Positions 36,164 through 43,504 of a stretch of DNA of 48,648 bases are shown here, one piece after another. How positions within the stretch are numbered: the first letter of the stretch is position 1; each line of letters starts with the position of its first letter. The notes beneath the pieces are model-generated. The model did no database searches, was not told where the DNA came from, and saw nothing but the letters and a program-made list of their open reading frames with translations. Source of the DNA: Phocaeicola oris (lineage in GTDB: Bacteria; Bacteroidota; Bacteroidia; Bacteroidales; Bacteroidaceae); assembly GCF_021295095.1 (NCBI RefSeq), contig NZ_JAJLQX010000023.1, positions 1-48,648 of the forward strand. The letters are read 5' to 3'. The position numbers were made by a program, and so were the translations under genes.

Positions 36164-36721
36164 TTAACTAATCAATAAAAGAATGAGAGGCATATAGTCT
36201 TTAAGCCTGAGACGGAGGAATTGCTCAGCTTTATGAATATGATAATCTATATTTTGAAGAGAAACATGATACTGCTCAGCTATTTCTTTTCTTGATTTGA
36301 GCTCTATTCTGTATAAATAAAATATGTGACGAGTTCTTGGAGGTAAATCTTCTAACGACTTATTCACAATATCCATTATTTCTGCGGTAAAAACCCTTTC
36401 ATATTCCACATCCTCCAATGTTCTTAAGCGTATAGAAATCTCCCAATCATCCATCTGATTGATTTCTTTTAAATCAGAAGTCAATTTTAAACGCTTAAGG
36501 TAATTGATACATCCATTTTTGACAGATTTCAAAATATAATTAAGAGTTTCAATACTCGAATAATTTAGTTTGTCTCTGTGTTCCCAAGAATAAAGTAAGG
36601 TATCATGAACAATATCCTCAGCCACAGCATTGTCTTTAACAAAAAAGAAAGCGTAATTTAAAAATCGGGAATGGTATTTCCGATAGAATAACTCGAATGT
36701 ATTTGCTTTTTCTTCTTGCAT
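36164..36721 (-). CDS. RNA polymerase ECF-type sigma factor
   Basis: The protein is 185 residues from the ATG at 36721 (MQEEKANTFELFYRKYHSRF). It has region 2 ('FFFVKDNAVAEDIVHDTLLYSWEHRDKL') and region 4 ('LEDLPPRTRHIFYLYRIELKSRKEIAEQYHVSLQNIDYHIHKAEQFLR'), as in the Bacteroidetes RNA polymerase sigma-70 ECF family. A longer frame begins at 36832, but the promoter TAATTTTG (36777 to 36770) lies inside that extension, so the shorter start is preferred. It should direct transcription of the susCD pair downstream under control of FecR. Confidence 0.93.
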   Translation of the reverse strand: MQEEKANTFELFYRKYHSRFLNYAFFFVKDNAVAEDIVHDTLLYSWEHRDKLNYSSIETLNYILKSVKNGCINYLKRLKLTSDLKEINQMDDWEISIRLRTLEDVEYERVFTAEIMDIVNKSLEDLPPRTRHIFYLYRIELKSRKEIAEQYHVSLQNIDYHIHKAEQFLRLRLKDYMPLILLLIS

Positions 36722-36769
36722 AACTTGATTATTGGCAATAGGCGCATCATAAATTAAGGATATCTTTTG

Positions 36770-36777
36770 CAAAATTA
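36770..36777 (-). promoter_or_regulatory. -7 promoter element for the ECF sigma gene (TAATTTTG)
   Basis: CAAAATTA on the plus strand gives TAATTTTG on the minus strand; a start near 36763 leaves a leader of about 40 nt before the ATG at 36721. Confidence 0.55.
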
Positions 36778-36892
36778 GACTTTCTATTGGAAGAATGGTT
36801 ACGTTCATATTAAATTTTCCAACTATACTCATAGTTCATCATTTAAGGTAACTTAAAAGCATAGATAAAGACATGCAGAAGAACACACCAAG

Positions 36893-36992
36893 TGATACGG
36901 ATGAACGCTTAAAATGATACGGACGAACCGACAAACTCATCCGCATGAATCAAGCAACTCATCCGTATCATTTTGCCAACTCATACGTATGA
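36893..36992. repeat. 22-bp-phased palindrome array D
   Basis: Cores start at 36893, 36915, 36937, 36959 and 36981, each 22 bp apart: TGATACGGATGA, TGATACGGACGA, TCATCCGCATGA, TCATCCGTATCA, TCATACGTATGA. The first is the exact reverse complement of the fourth. Linkers include ACCGACAAAC, identical to one in arrays A and E. The array lies upstream of the sigma factor gene, beyond its promoter. Confidence 0.85.
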
Positions 36993-37458
36993 GTTGAATG
37001 AATTATCAAATGACTATTGCAATTTATATTTATGGCCAATTATTAAGGAGCAGAAAGAGATTCGTATTGGCGGGCATTACCGCTCTACACGTTACACACA
37101 CTGCTTCTATCAGATAGTACTATCCATAACTATTCATCTGAAGATGATTGATATTTATTTTTCAATCCGCCGAATGCTCTTTAAATATTAAGTTCCAAAT
37201 CAGATTATTTTAAGATAAAATGATATTTCGTATATTTGGCTCGCTTAAAAAACTTCTCACAAAAGCGTTTATACGCGTTATCATGTCATTCATAACACCA
37301 ATTATACATAGAACATTTTTCAGGAATACAAATAAAATTAGGATCATTTTCTATCGGAACAAGTTTATGTGTCTCTCCATCAACCACAAACTCTACAGAT
37401 TTAGGATATCTCATGGCCAACCATTTTAGACATATTATCCGGCAATAGTAAAATAAAA
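36993..37458. other. AT-rich gap with no recognised gene
   Basis: About 470 bp between array D and the tRNA-Pro terminator. Short ORFs of 60-70 codons exist, but none shows a family motif or a convincing start. I see no promoter or repeat beyond the array. Confidence 0.5.
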
Positions 37459-37490
37459 AAGTGACAAGCGAAAGATTTCATTTGTCACTT
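37459..37490 (-). terminator. Terminator of tRNA-Pro
   Basis: AAGTGACAA (37459-37467) pairs with TTGTCACTT (37482-37490); on the minus strand the stem is followed by TTTTTATTTT, 5 bp past the tRNA 3' end. Confidence 0.8.
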
Positions 37491-37494
37491 TGTG

Positions 37495-37567
37495 TCGGAA
37501 TGAGGCGACTCGAACGCCCGACCCCTACGTCCCGAACGTAGTGCGCTACCAACTGCGCTACATTCCG
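37495..37567 (-). tRNA. tRNA-Pro (anticodon CGG)
   Basis: The 73-nt cloverleaf is complete: acceptor CGGAATG/CATTCCG, D-arm GCGC/GCGC, anticodon stem CTACG/CGTAG with loop TTCGGGA (anticodon CGG, followed by G37 as usual for proline), 5-nt variable loop, T-arm GGGCG-TTCGAGT-CGCCT and discriminator A. CCA is not encoded. Confidence 0.95.
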
Positions 37568-37571
37568 AAAC

Positions 37572-37685
37572 TAAAACGCGGATGCAAAGGTAATCCATTT
37601 TTTTGAAGAAGAAAAGATTTATGAGTTTTTTTTCAAATTAATTGTTGGAATTGAAAAAAGTTTCTATCTTTGCATCCGCGTTTTA
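37572..37685. promoter_or_regulatory. Divergent tRNA promoters forming an 18-bp inverted repeat
   Basis: CTTTGCATCCGCGTTTTA (37668-37685) is perfectly inverted at 37572-37589. Each copy includes the end of a -7 box: TATCTTTG (37665-37672) for tRNA-Phe and TACCTTTG on the minus strand (37592 to 37585) for tRNA-Pro. The downstream TTTGCAnCCGCG segment is probably a shared tRNA leader/initiation sequence. Confidence 0.7.
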
Positions 37686-37698
37686 CAAGAAATGCCAT

Positions 37699-37771
37699 GG
37701 TGCCTTAGCTCAGGTGGTAGAGCAATGGACTGAAAATCCATGTGTCCCCGGTTCAACTCCTGGAGGCACCA
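37699..37771 (+). tRNA. tRNA-Phe (anticodon GAA)
   Basis: The 73-nt cloverleaf has acceptor GGTGCCT/AGGCACC, anticodon stem ATGGA/TCCAT with loop CTGAAAA (GAA), T-loop GTTCAACTC region and discriminator A. CCA is not encoded. A strong terminator follows within 12 bp. Confidence 0.96.
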
Positions 37772-37782
37772 CAAAAGATAAA

Positions 37783-37816
37783 AAACAGGCGGATGAAAGT
37801 CCGCCTGTTTTTTATC
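37783..37816 (+). terminator. Terminator of tRNA-Phe
   Basis: AAACAGGCGGA (37783-37793) pairs with TCCGCCTGTTT (37800-37810) around TGAAAG, followed by TTTAT. Confidence 0.92.
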
Positions 37817-37985
37817 CCTATACTTGAGATACATACAAAATATCTTTAAATGATATTAGTTTATTGTGGGAATAATATTCCAAAGAGAAATAAAAGTATT
37901 CCCTTTCGGAACAGCCATACCGTTTAAAACTATTATAACAATTGCTATATTTCTAAAATAACTTGTTGAATAATTCTAAACCTTT

Positions 37986-37993
37986 TAACTTTG
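37986..37993 (+). promoter_or_regulatory. -7 promoter element for cysK (TAACTTTG)
   Basis: An exact TAnnTTTG box with a TTG about 17 bp upstream (37966-37968), 34 bp before the cysK ATG. Confidence 0.6.
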
Positions 37994-38027
37994 TAACAGA
38001 AATTTAAAGGTAATAATAGTATAGATT

Positions 38028-38963
38028 ATGGCAAGGATTTATCACAATCTGACAGATTTAGTTGGACACACTCCATTGGTAGAACTCTCCAACATTGAGA
38101 AAGAGTTAAACCTTAAAGCAAAAGTGATAGTTAAAGTTGAATCTTTTAATCCGGGAGGCAGTGTTAAAGACCGCATTGCATTAGCAATGATTAACGACGC
38201 AGAAGAAAAAGGTCTGTTAAAACCGGGAGCCACTATCATAGAACCTACCAGCGGAAATACCGGTATAGGACTCGCATGGGTTGCATCAGTAAAAGGTTAC
38301 AAACTCATTCTCACCATGCCGGAAACCATGAGTATAGAACGTCAGAATTTATTGAAAGCTCTTGGAGCAACATTAATCCTTACTCCCGGAAGCGAAGGAA
38401 TGAAAGGTGCTATCCGTAAAGCAAACGAACTGAAAGAGGAAACTCCGGGAGCCTTTATCCCACAACAGTTCGAGAATCCGGCCAATCCTGCGGCTCATCT
38501 CAAAACGACAGCTGAAGAAATCTGGCAAGATACCGACGGAAAAATTGATTACTTTGTCGCGGGAGTAGGAACAGGCGGAACACTAAGTGGTACTGCCGAA
38601 GGATTAAAAAAGCATAATCCGAAAATTAAAGCCTTTGCTGTAGAACCGGACGGTTCGCCGGTCTTATCAGGTGGTCAGGCTGGACCGCACAAAATTCAAG
38701 GTATCGGAGCCGGTTTTGTCCCTAAAAACTTTCATTCGGATGTAGTTGATCAAATAGTCAAAGTAAAAGATGATGATGCCATCCGCACATCTCGTATGCT
38801 TGCTCAGAAAGAAGGTTTATTGGTTGGTATATCTTCGGGCGCCGCTGCTTTTGCTGCCATTGAATTAGCCAAGAAAACGGAGAACGAAGGAAAGACAATC
38901 ATTGCTCTACTTCCTGATACAGGTGAACGCTATTTGTCGACAGTTCTCTATGCTTTCGAATAA
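38028..38963 (+). CDS. cysK: Cysteine synthase A (O-acetylserine sulfhydrylase)
   Basis: This 311-residue PLP enzyme makes cysteine from O-acetylserine and sulfide in the cytoplasm. The PLP lysine is in NPGGSVKDR (Lys47), the substrate loop is TSGNTG at 74-79, and the phosphate-binding loop '[10 protein letters not shown]' lies near 178. The C-terminal '[15 protein letters not shown]' and '[11 protein letters not shown]' are typical of CysK rather than CysM or cystathionine beta-synthase. It is monocistronic with its own promoter and terminator. A methionine-pathway sulfhydrylase lies 660 bp downstream, so two sulfide-fixing enzymes sit close together. Confidence 0.97.
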   Translation: MARIYHNLTDLVGHTPLVELSNIEKELNLKAKVIVKVESFNPGGSVKDRIALAMINDAEEKGLLKPGATIIEPTSGNTGIGLAWVASVKGYKLILTMPETMSIERQNLLKALGATLILTPGSEGMKGAIRKANELKEETPGAFIPQQFENPANPAAHLKTTAEEIWQDTDGKIDYFVAGVGTGGTLSGTAEGLKKHNPKIKAFAVEPDGSPVLSGGQAGPHKIQGIGAGFVPKNFHSDVVDQIVKVKDDDAIRTSRMLAQKEGLLVGISSGAAAFAAIELAKKTENEGKTIIALLPDTGERYLSTVLYAFE

Positions 38964-39000
38964 TATCCTTTATAATAAAGGCATAACATAAGAAACAAAA

Positions 39001-39039
39001 AAACAACCTTTACCGTTATAGCAACGACAAAGGTTGTTT
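39001..39039. terminator. Terminator between cysK and the thioesterase gene
   Basis: AAACAACCTTT (39001-39011) pairs with AAAGGTTGTTT (39029-39039), with A/T-rich flanks on both sides. It can serve both convergent genes. Confidence 0.8.
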
Positions 39040-39066
39040 TCGTTTTGATACCTTTTTATAATTAGA

Positions 39067-39519
39067 TTACTCCAAACCCTTTTCAAGTTCCTCTAAAGTA
39101 CGGCCTTCATATTTGCAAATAGCTTCTTTATTCTCATCGGGAATAGGAACCGGACGTAATTTCTTTACATCATAAGCAACCATCACCGAACGAGATTCGC
39201 AACGCACCTCATTGGTATCTTCATTGATAGCACGCTGAAGAAGGGTAAAACTTTTATGTCCCAAATGAACACAAGCAGTTTCTATGACAATTCTATCAGA
39301 GAAAAACATTGGTTTAAAAAAATTAGCATTGATATTCGCGACAACAATTGCCATCTTCTTCCAGTCGGCATGTCCCAATACATCGCTGATATAAGTAGTC
39401 TTGGCTAAATCATATAAAGAGAAGTAAACAGAATTATTTACATGTCCAAACTGATCGACATCGCTAAAACGCAACTGCACAGGCATGGTATGCCTGAATC
39501 TTATCTCTCCCATTTTCAT
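39067..39519 (-). CDS. Acyl-CoA thioesterase of the 4-hydroxybenzoyl-CoA/YbgC hotdog family
   Basis: This 150-residue protein has the hotdog-fold motif 'VQLRFSDVDQFGHVNNSVYFSLYDLAKTTYI' at about 14-44, with the catalytic Asp in D-Q-F-G-H-V-N-N. The remainder ('VVANINANFFKPMFFSDRIVIET' and 'ESRSVMVAYD') fits the family. It hydrolyses an acyl-CoA or similar thioester; the acyl group is not evident. An alternative start two codons in (MGEIRF) is possible. It is divergent from the metY gene, with promoters back to back. Confidence 0.9.
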   Translation of the reverse strand: MKMGEIRFRHTMPVQLRFSDVDQFGHVNNSVYFSLYDLAKTTYISDVLGHADWKKMAIVVANINANFFKPMFFSDRIVIETACVHLGHKSFTLLQRAINEDTNEVRCESRSVMVAYDVKKLRPVPIPDENKEAICKYEGRTLEELEKGLE

Positions 39520-39530
39520 TTAATTTATTG

Positions 39531-39588
39531 CAAAAATAAATAGATTTCCGCAGATGAAGAACAAAATAAAAGATTATTATTAATTTTG
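39531..39588. promoter_or_regulatory. Back-to-back promoters of the thioesterase and metY genes
   Basis: CAAAAATA (39531-39538) reads TATTTTTG on the minus strand for the thioesterase, 12 bp from its ATG. TAATTTTG (39581-39588) serves metY, 34 bp before its ATG. Both match TAnnTTTG. Confidence 0.6.
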
Positions 39589-39621
39589 TAGCGTATAACA
39601 TTAGATTATTAAACTCACATT

Positions 39622-40908
39622 ATGACAAAGATATTTAAACCCGCTACCATCTGCGTGCAAGGCGGGTGGAAACCCCAAAAAGGTGAACCTCGCGTTCTTC
39701 CTATTTATCAAAGTACGACATTCAAATACGATAATAGTGAGCAAATGGCTCGATTGTTCGACTTGAAAGATGAGGGATATTTCTATTCCCGTCTACAAAA
39801 TCCGACAAACGATTGTGTCGCTTCTAAGATTGCACAATTGGAAGGCGGTGTTGGAGCAATTCTCACTTCTTCCGGACAAGCTGCCAATTTCTATGCTATC
39901 TTCAATATTTGTGAAGCAGGTGATCACATTGTATGTTCTTCAACTATATACGGCGGTACATTCAATTTATTTGGCGTCACCATAAAAAAATTAGGTATTG
40001 ATTGTACATTCATTGATGCCGACGCTCCCGAGGAAGAGATAGATAAAGCCTTTAAACCAAATACAAAAGCAATGTTCGGTGAGACTTTGGCCAATCCAAG
40101 TATGGATGTGCTGGATATAGAGAAGTTCGCGAAGATTGCGCATAAACATGGAGTCCCTCTGATTGTTGACAATACATTCGCGACTCCTATCAACTGTCGT
40201 CCATTCGATTGGGGGGCTGATATAGTAACACACTCAACAACCAAATATATGGAAGGACATGCCTCAACTGTTGGGGGAGCAGTGGTTGACAGCGGAAATT
40301 TTGATTGGGACGCACACGCTGACAAATTCCCTGGACTTACCCTGCCAGACCCTTCATATCACGGACTGGCATATACAAAAGCTTTCGGGAAGAATGCATA
40401 CATCACCAAAATGACAGCCCAGTTGATGCGTGACCTCGGGTCTATTCAATCCCCTCAAAACGCATTCTATCTGAACTTGGGACTGGAAACACTCCATCTC
40501 CGTATGTTACGCCATTGTGAGAATGCACAAAAAGTAGCAGAATGGTTGGAAACAAACCCAATGGTTAAATGGGTTCACTATCCGGGACTGAAAAGTGACA
40601 AGTACTATAAGTTAGCACAGAAATACATGCCTCATGGAACCTGTGGAGTGATAGCTTTCGGCATTAAAGGAAGCCGCGAAGATGCTATTAAGTTTATGGA
40701 CGCGTTAAAGATGATCTGTATCGTTACTCATGTAGCCGATGCCAGAACATGTGTACTCCATCCGGCAAGTCATACCCATCGCCAATTAAGCGATGAACAG
40801 TTGTTGGAGGCTGGTGTAGCACCCGATTTGATTCGTTTGTCTGTTGGTATTGAAGACGCGGAAGACATCATCAACGACTTAGATCAGGCAATGAAGAAGG
40901 TGAAATAA
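39622..40908 (+). CDS. metY: O-acetylhomoserine aminocarboxypropyltransferase (sulfhydrylase)
   Basis: This 428-residue PLP enzyme makes homocysteine directly from O-acetylhomoserine and sulfide. Motifs include 'PIYQSTTFKYD' at 28-37, 'YFYSRLQNPTNDCVASKIAQLEGG', 'VDNTFATPINCRPFDWGADIVTHSTTKYMEGH' with the PLP lysine Lys208, and 'RLSVGIEDAEDIINDLDQAM' at the end. The length and the Cys/Met-metabolism PLP signature support MetY rather than MetB or MetC. The M48 protease gene follows 29 bp later, so they may be cotranscribed. Confidence 0.95.
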   Translation: MTKIFKPATICVQGGWKPQKGEPRVLPIYQSTTFKYDNSEQMARLFDLKDEGYFYSRLQNPTNDCVASKIAQLEGGVGAILTSSGQAANFYAIFNICEAGDHIVCSSTIYGGTFNLFGVTIKKLGIDCTFIDADAPEEEIDKAFKPNTKAMFGETLANPSMDVLDIEKFAKIAHKHGVPLIVDNTFATPINCRPFDWGADIVTHSTTKYMEGHASTVGGAVVDSGNFDWDAHADKFPGLTLPDPSYHGLAYTKAFGKNAYITKMTAQLMRDLGSIQSPQNAFYLNLGLETLHLRMLRHCENAQKVAEWLETNPMVKWVHYPGLKSDKYYKLAQKYMPHGTCGVIAFGIKGSREDAIKFMDALKMICIVTHVADARTCVLHPASHTHRQLSDEQLLEAGVAPDLIRLSVGIEDAEDIINDLDQAMKKVK

Positions 40909-40937
40909 ACAATATTCAAAATCAAAGGGTATCGGCT

Positions 40938-41846
40938 ATGAAAAAGATTTTAGGATTATGTATGCTTACCGCGCTTCTTTACGGATGTAGCAGTGTGCCT
41001 ATTACAGGCAGAAAGCGATTAATGTTAGTTTCTAATTCTGAAGTACTGTCATCATCACTGACTGAGTATTCAAATTATATGAAAACTGCTAAGGTTTCGA
41101 CAAACACTGCCGGAAAAGCAATGGTTACACGGGTAGGGAAGAGAATTGCAACGGCAACAGAGCAGTATCTGAGAAATAACGGGATGTCAAAAGAAATTAA
41201 AGATTTCGCTTGGGAATTCAATTTGGTCAACAGTTCTGAAGTAAACGCATTCTGTATGCCGGGAGGTAAGATTGTAGTATACGAAGGTTTGCTCCCTTTG
41301 GTTAGTAATGATGATGATTTAGCCGTTGTATTAGGACATGAGGTTGCCCATGCCGTTGCAAAACATAGTAATGAGCGAATGAGTCAACAAATCGCCGCAG
41401 AATATGGCGCTACCATCTTAGACGCGACATTAAGCAATTCTTCTGCAATTGTCCAAGGATTGGGCAGTATGGTTTATGGATTAGGTGCACAGTATGGTGT
41501 GATGCTGCCATTTTCACGCAAACATGAGTCGGAAGCCGACTATATGGGACTCATCCTGATGACGATGGCGGGATACAATCCAAACAATGCCGTCACATTC
41601 TGGGAGAAAATGTCAGCTAATGGAAAAGGGAATGCGCCACAGTTCTTGAGTACCCACCCAAGCGATGCCTCTCGTATAAAATCTATTCAGAAACATCTCC
41701 CTGAAATGAGCAAATATCGCCCGACAGGAGCCGGTTGGAAAGTCTCAACAACTAAAGATACTACAACTAAAAAGACTACCCAATCAACCAAGTCAATAAA
41801 CGTAAATTCCATCAAAACTACAACTACTCCAAAAAGAAATAACTAA
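40938..41846 (+). CDS. M48 family zinc metalloprotease, lipoprotein
   Basis: This 302-residue protein has a lipobox LLYGC (Cys17), then 'VPITGRKRLMLVS', a conserved start of periplasmic/outer-membrane M48 (LoiP/YcaL-like) proteases. The zinc site is VLGHEVAHAVAKH (His134, Glu135, His138) with third ligand Glu197 in HESEADYMG. A C-terminal Thr/Lys-rich tail (about 265-302) is low complexity. It probably degrades misassembled envelope proteins. The DUF4252 gene starts 3 bp after its stop, indicating coupling. Confidence 0.94.
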   Translation: MKKILGLCMLTALLYGCSSVPITGRKRLMLVSNSEVLSSSLTEYSNYMKTAKVSTNTAGKAMVTRVGKRIATATEQYLRNNGMSKEIKDFAWEFNLVNSSEVNAFCMPGGKIVVYEGLLPLVSNDDDLAVVLGHEVAHAVAKHSNERMSQQIAAEYGATILDATLSNSSAIVQGLGSMVYGLGAQYGVMLPFSRKHESEADYMGLILMTMAGYNPNNAVTFWEKMSANGKGNAPQFLSTHPSDASRIKSIQKHLPEMSKYRPTGAGWKVSTTKDTTTKKTTQSTKSINVNSIKTTTTPKRNN

Positions 41847-41849
41847 GAA

Positions 41850-42320
41850 ATGAAAGAACTTCTCCTCTCTCTGCTCTTTACATTGGCTGTGCAATGCTGC
41901 TCCGCTCAAAGTATTGACACTCTTTTTGATGAGTTCAAAGACGCGGAAGGCGCTCAATATGTAGAGATGCCTGCTTATGTTATTGCATTAGGAAAAGCTG
42001 TAGCCGGTCAGCAGAGTCAAGACATCAACGGTATTAAAATGATGGATGGGTTAAAGGCCATGCGACTCATTTCATTCCGTGACTGCCCTACTTCTGTAAG
42101 GAACCTGTTCGCACAACGTTCTAAAAACGTTTCCGGCTTTTCTGAGCTGAGCAGCATTAACAGAGACAGTACACAAACCCGTATACTTGGAAAAGGTGAG
42201 GGGGAAAACTTCAGCGATGTGGCTATCATTGTCACCGGAGACAAAGATACCAACCTTATTCACATGACAGGAAAGTTCTCTAAAGAAGAGCTGAACAAAA
42301 GTCTGGATATGAACAAATAA
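41850..42320 (+). CDS. DUF4252 domain-containing secreted protein
   Basis: This 156-residue protein has a signal peptide ending near CCSAQ-S, then 'IDTLFDEFKDAEGAQYVEMPAYVIALGKAV', which fits DUF4252 proteins of Bacteroidetes. No enzyme motif is visible. The start overlaps the end of the M48 gene by context (3-bp gap), so the two are translated together. Function unknown; possibly an envelope partner of the protease. Confidence 0.78.
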   Translation: MKELLLSLLFTLAVQCCSAQSIDTLFDEFKDAEGAQYVEMPAYVIALGKAVAGQQSQDINGIKMMDGLKAMRLISFRDCPTSVRNLFAQRSKNVSGFSELSSINRDSTQTRILGKGEGENFSDVAIIVTGDKDTNLIHMTGKFSKEELNKSLDMNK

Positions 42321-42369
42321 TTTTAACTGTTACTTACTTCTCCATGCCAATCATCGGCATAGCCTGATT

Positions 42370-43035
42370 TTATCTCCTTCGTATTTCAATAGAAAAATCA
42401 TGCGGCGCGGTAACTGCTCCATTGCTCTCTATCGCATAAATACGGAATTGAGCCATGCCATCACGCAATCGTTTATCCGCACGAATAGTCATCGTATAAC
42501 GAATTTGATTTCCTTGTGGCATATAAGAAATCGGACGTGACGGAGAAAACTTCAAATGCTTATTCTTATTTAATTCTTTGATCACCGGAACAATATTATA
42601 TGATGGAGAATTCCCTACGTTCACAATATCAAAAACTATCTTTGCCGACTCTCCTGCCTCAATAGCCTGATTACGACTGTCATCTATGAACCGGATATTA
42701 CGAATCTCTAAATTCGATTCATTATTCACATAGCCATTCTCATCAGAATAAATATCATCATAGCCCTGTTCTGTTTTCTCCTGATAATCCCCTTCATTTT
42801 GCTTATCCTTTGGAGGAGTAGACACCGCATTCCCAATGGCAGCGCCTGCCACCGTACCAATTAACGAACCAAACTGCGACCCGCGCCAACCGTCGGCATT
42901 ATCTCCTATGATAGAGCCCAATACTCCGCCAATAGACGCACCGGCAGAAACCGCGGCGGGACTACCTGTCATTGTTCCATAGCATGATGACATCAATACT
43001 GCCAAAACAAAGAAAGACAACACACCTTTTTTCAT
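42370..43035 (-). CDS. Glycine-zipper lipoprotein
   Basis: This 221-residue protein has a lipobox VLMSSC (Cys18) and a glycine-zipper segment, 'AGASIGGVLGSIIGDNADGWRGSQFGSLIGTVAGAAIGNAVS', at about 31-72, which can insert into membranes or oligomerise. The C-terminal half (about 110-221) looks like an immunoglobulin-like beta domain (NIRFIDDSRNQAIEAGESAKIVFDIVNVGNSPSYNIVPVI). It may act in the outer membrane. Convergent with the DUF4252 gene. Promoter TACCTTTG lies 30 bp upstream. Confidence 0.8.
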   Translation of the reverse strand: MKKGVLSFFVLAVLMSSCYGTMTGSPAAVSAGASIGGVLGSIIGDNADGWRGSQFGSLIGTVAGAAIGNAVSTPPKDKQNEGDYQEKTEQGYDDIYSDENGYVNNESNLEIRNIRFIDDSRNQAIEAGESAKIVFDIVNVGNSPSYNIVPVIKELNKNKHLKFSPSRPISYMPQGNQIRYTMTIRADKRLRDGMAQFRIYAIESNGAVTAPHDFSIEIRRR

Positions 43036-43064
43036 ACTGCTTCTGTTTTATTCATTGCCAACAA

Positions 43065-43072
43065 CAAAGGTA
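43065..43072 (-). promoter_or_regulatory. -7 promoter element for the glycine-zipper gene (TACCTTTG)
   Basis: CAAAGGTA on the plus strand reads TACCTTTG on the minus strand, an exact TAnnTTTG match, 30 bp from the ATG. Confidence 0.6.
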
Positions 43073-43214
43073 CATGTTTCTATGTTAGTTTAACATTTTA
43101 TTTGGTTAAATATTAATATAAGAGGAAATAATTACCGCAAATAGACAAATAATAAAGGTGAGTTTAATGAAGCATCAGTATCTCTCAACTTAACGATTTG
43201 ATCAAAACATTTTA

Positions 43215-43336
43215 TCATAAAAGAGACTTTAGAAAGTCATACGTATAAACTGAGAAAGTCATCCGCATGAACCAACAAACTCATCCGCATGAACCGACAA
43301 ACTCATCCGCGTCACTTTTCACACTCATACGTATCA
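43215..43336. repeat. 22-bp-phased palindrome array E
   Basis: Cores start at 43237, 43259, 43281, 43303 and 43325, each 22 bp apart: TCATACGTATAA, TCATCCGCATGA, TCATCCGCATGA, TCATCCGCGTCA, TCATACGTATCA. A half-core, TCATAAAAGAGA, lies one more step upstream at 43215. Linkers are ACTGAGAAAG, ACCAACAAAC, ACCGACAAAC and CTTTTCACAC. The array sits between two divergent genes; the remainder of the 43036-43504 gap shows only their promoters. Confidence 0.85.
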
Positions 43337-43504
43337 AAACAATAGCGGTTGTTATTGCTTCCCAAAACATCGTGTATCCATCCGCAAAGAGGCAGCGATA
43401 TACAGCTCGTATTATTTAAATTAGCCGAACGCACGTTATATTACAAAAAAATAACTTTTTCTATCTATCAGATTTTGTACCTTTACCACCACATTTAAAA
43501 AAAC

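Noticed and set aside
36722-36832. Longer N-terminus of the ECF sigma factor from ATG 36832
   Set aside because: The promoter box TAATTTTG lies within this extension and the family domain starts after residue 38.
37220-37429. 69-codon ORF in the gap left of tRNA-Pro
   Set aside because: No family motif, and composition typical of AT-rich non-coding DNA.
37572-37685. Invertible promoter between the tRNA genes
   Set aside because: The inverted repeats are explained by the same promoter and leader sequence serving two divergent tRNA genes; no invertase is near.
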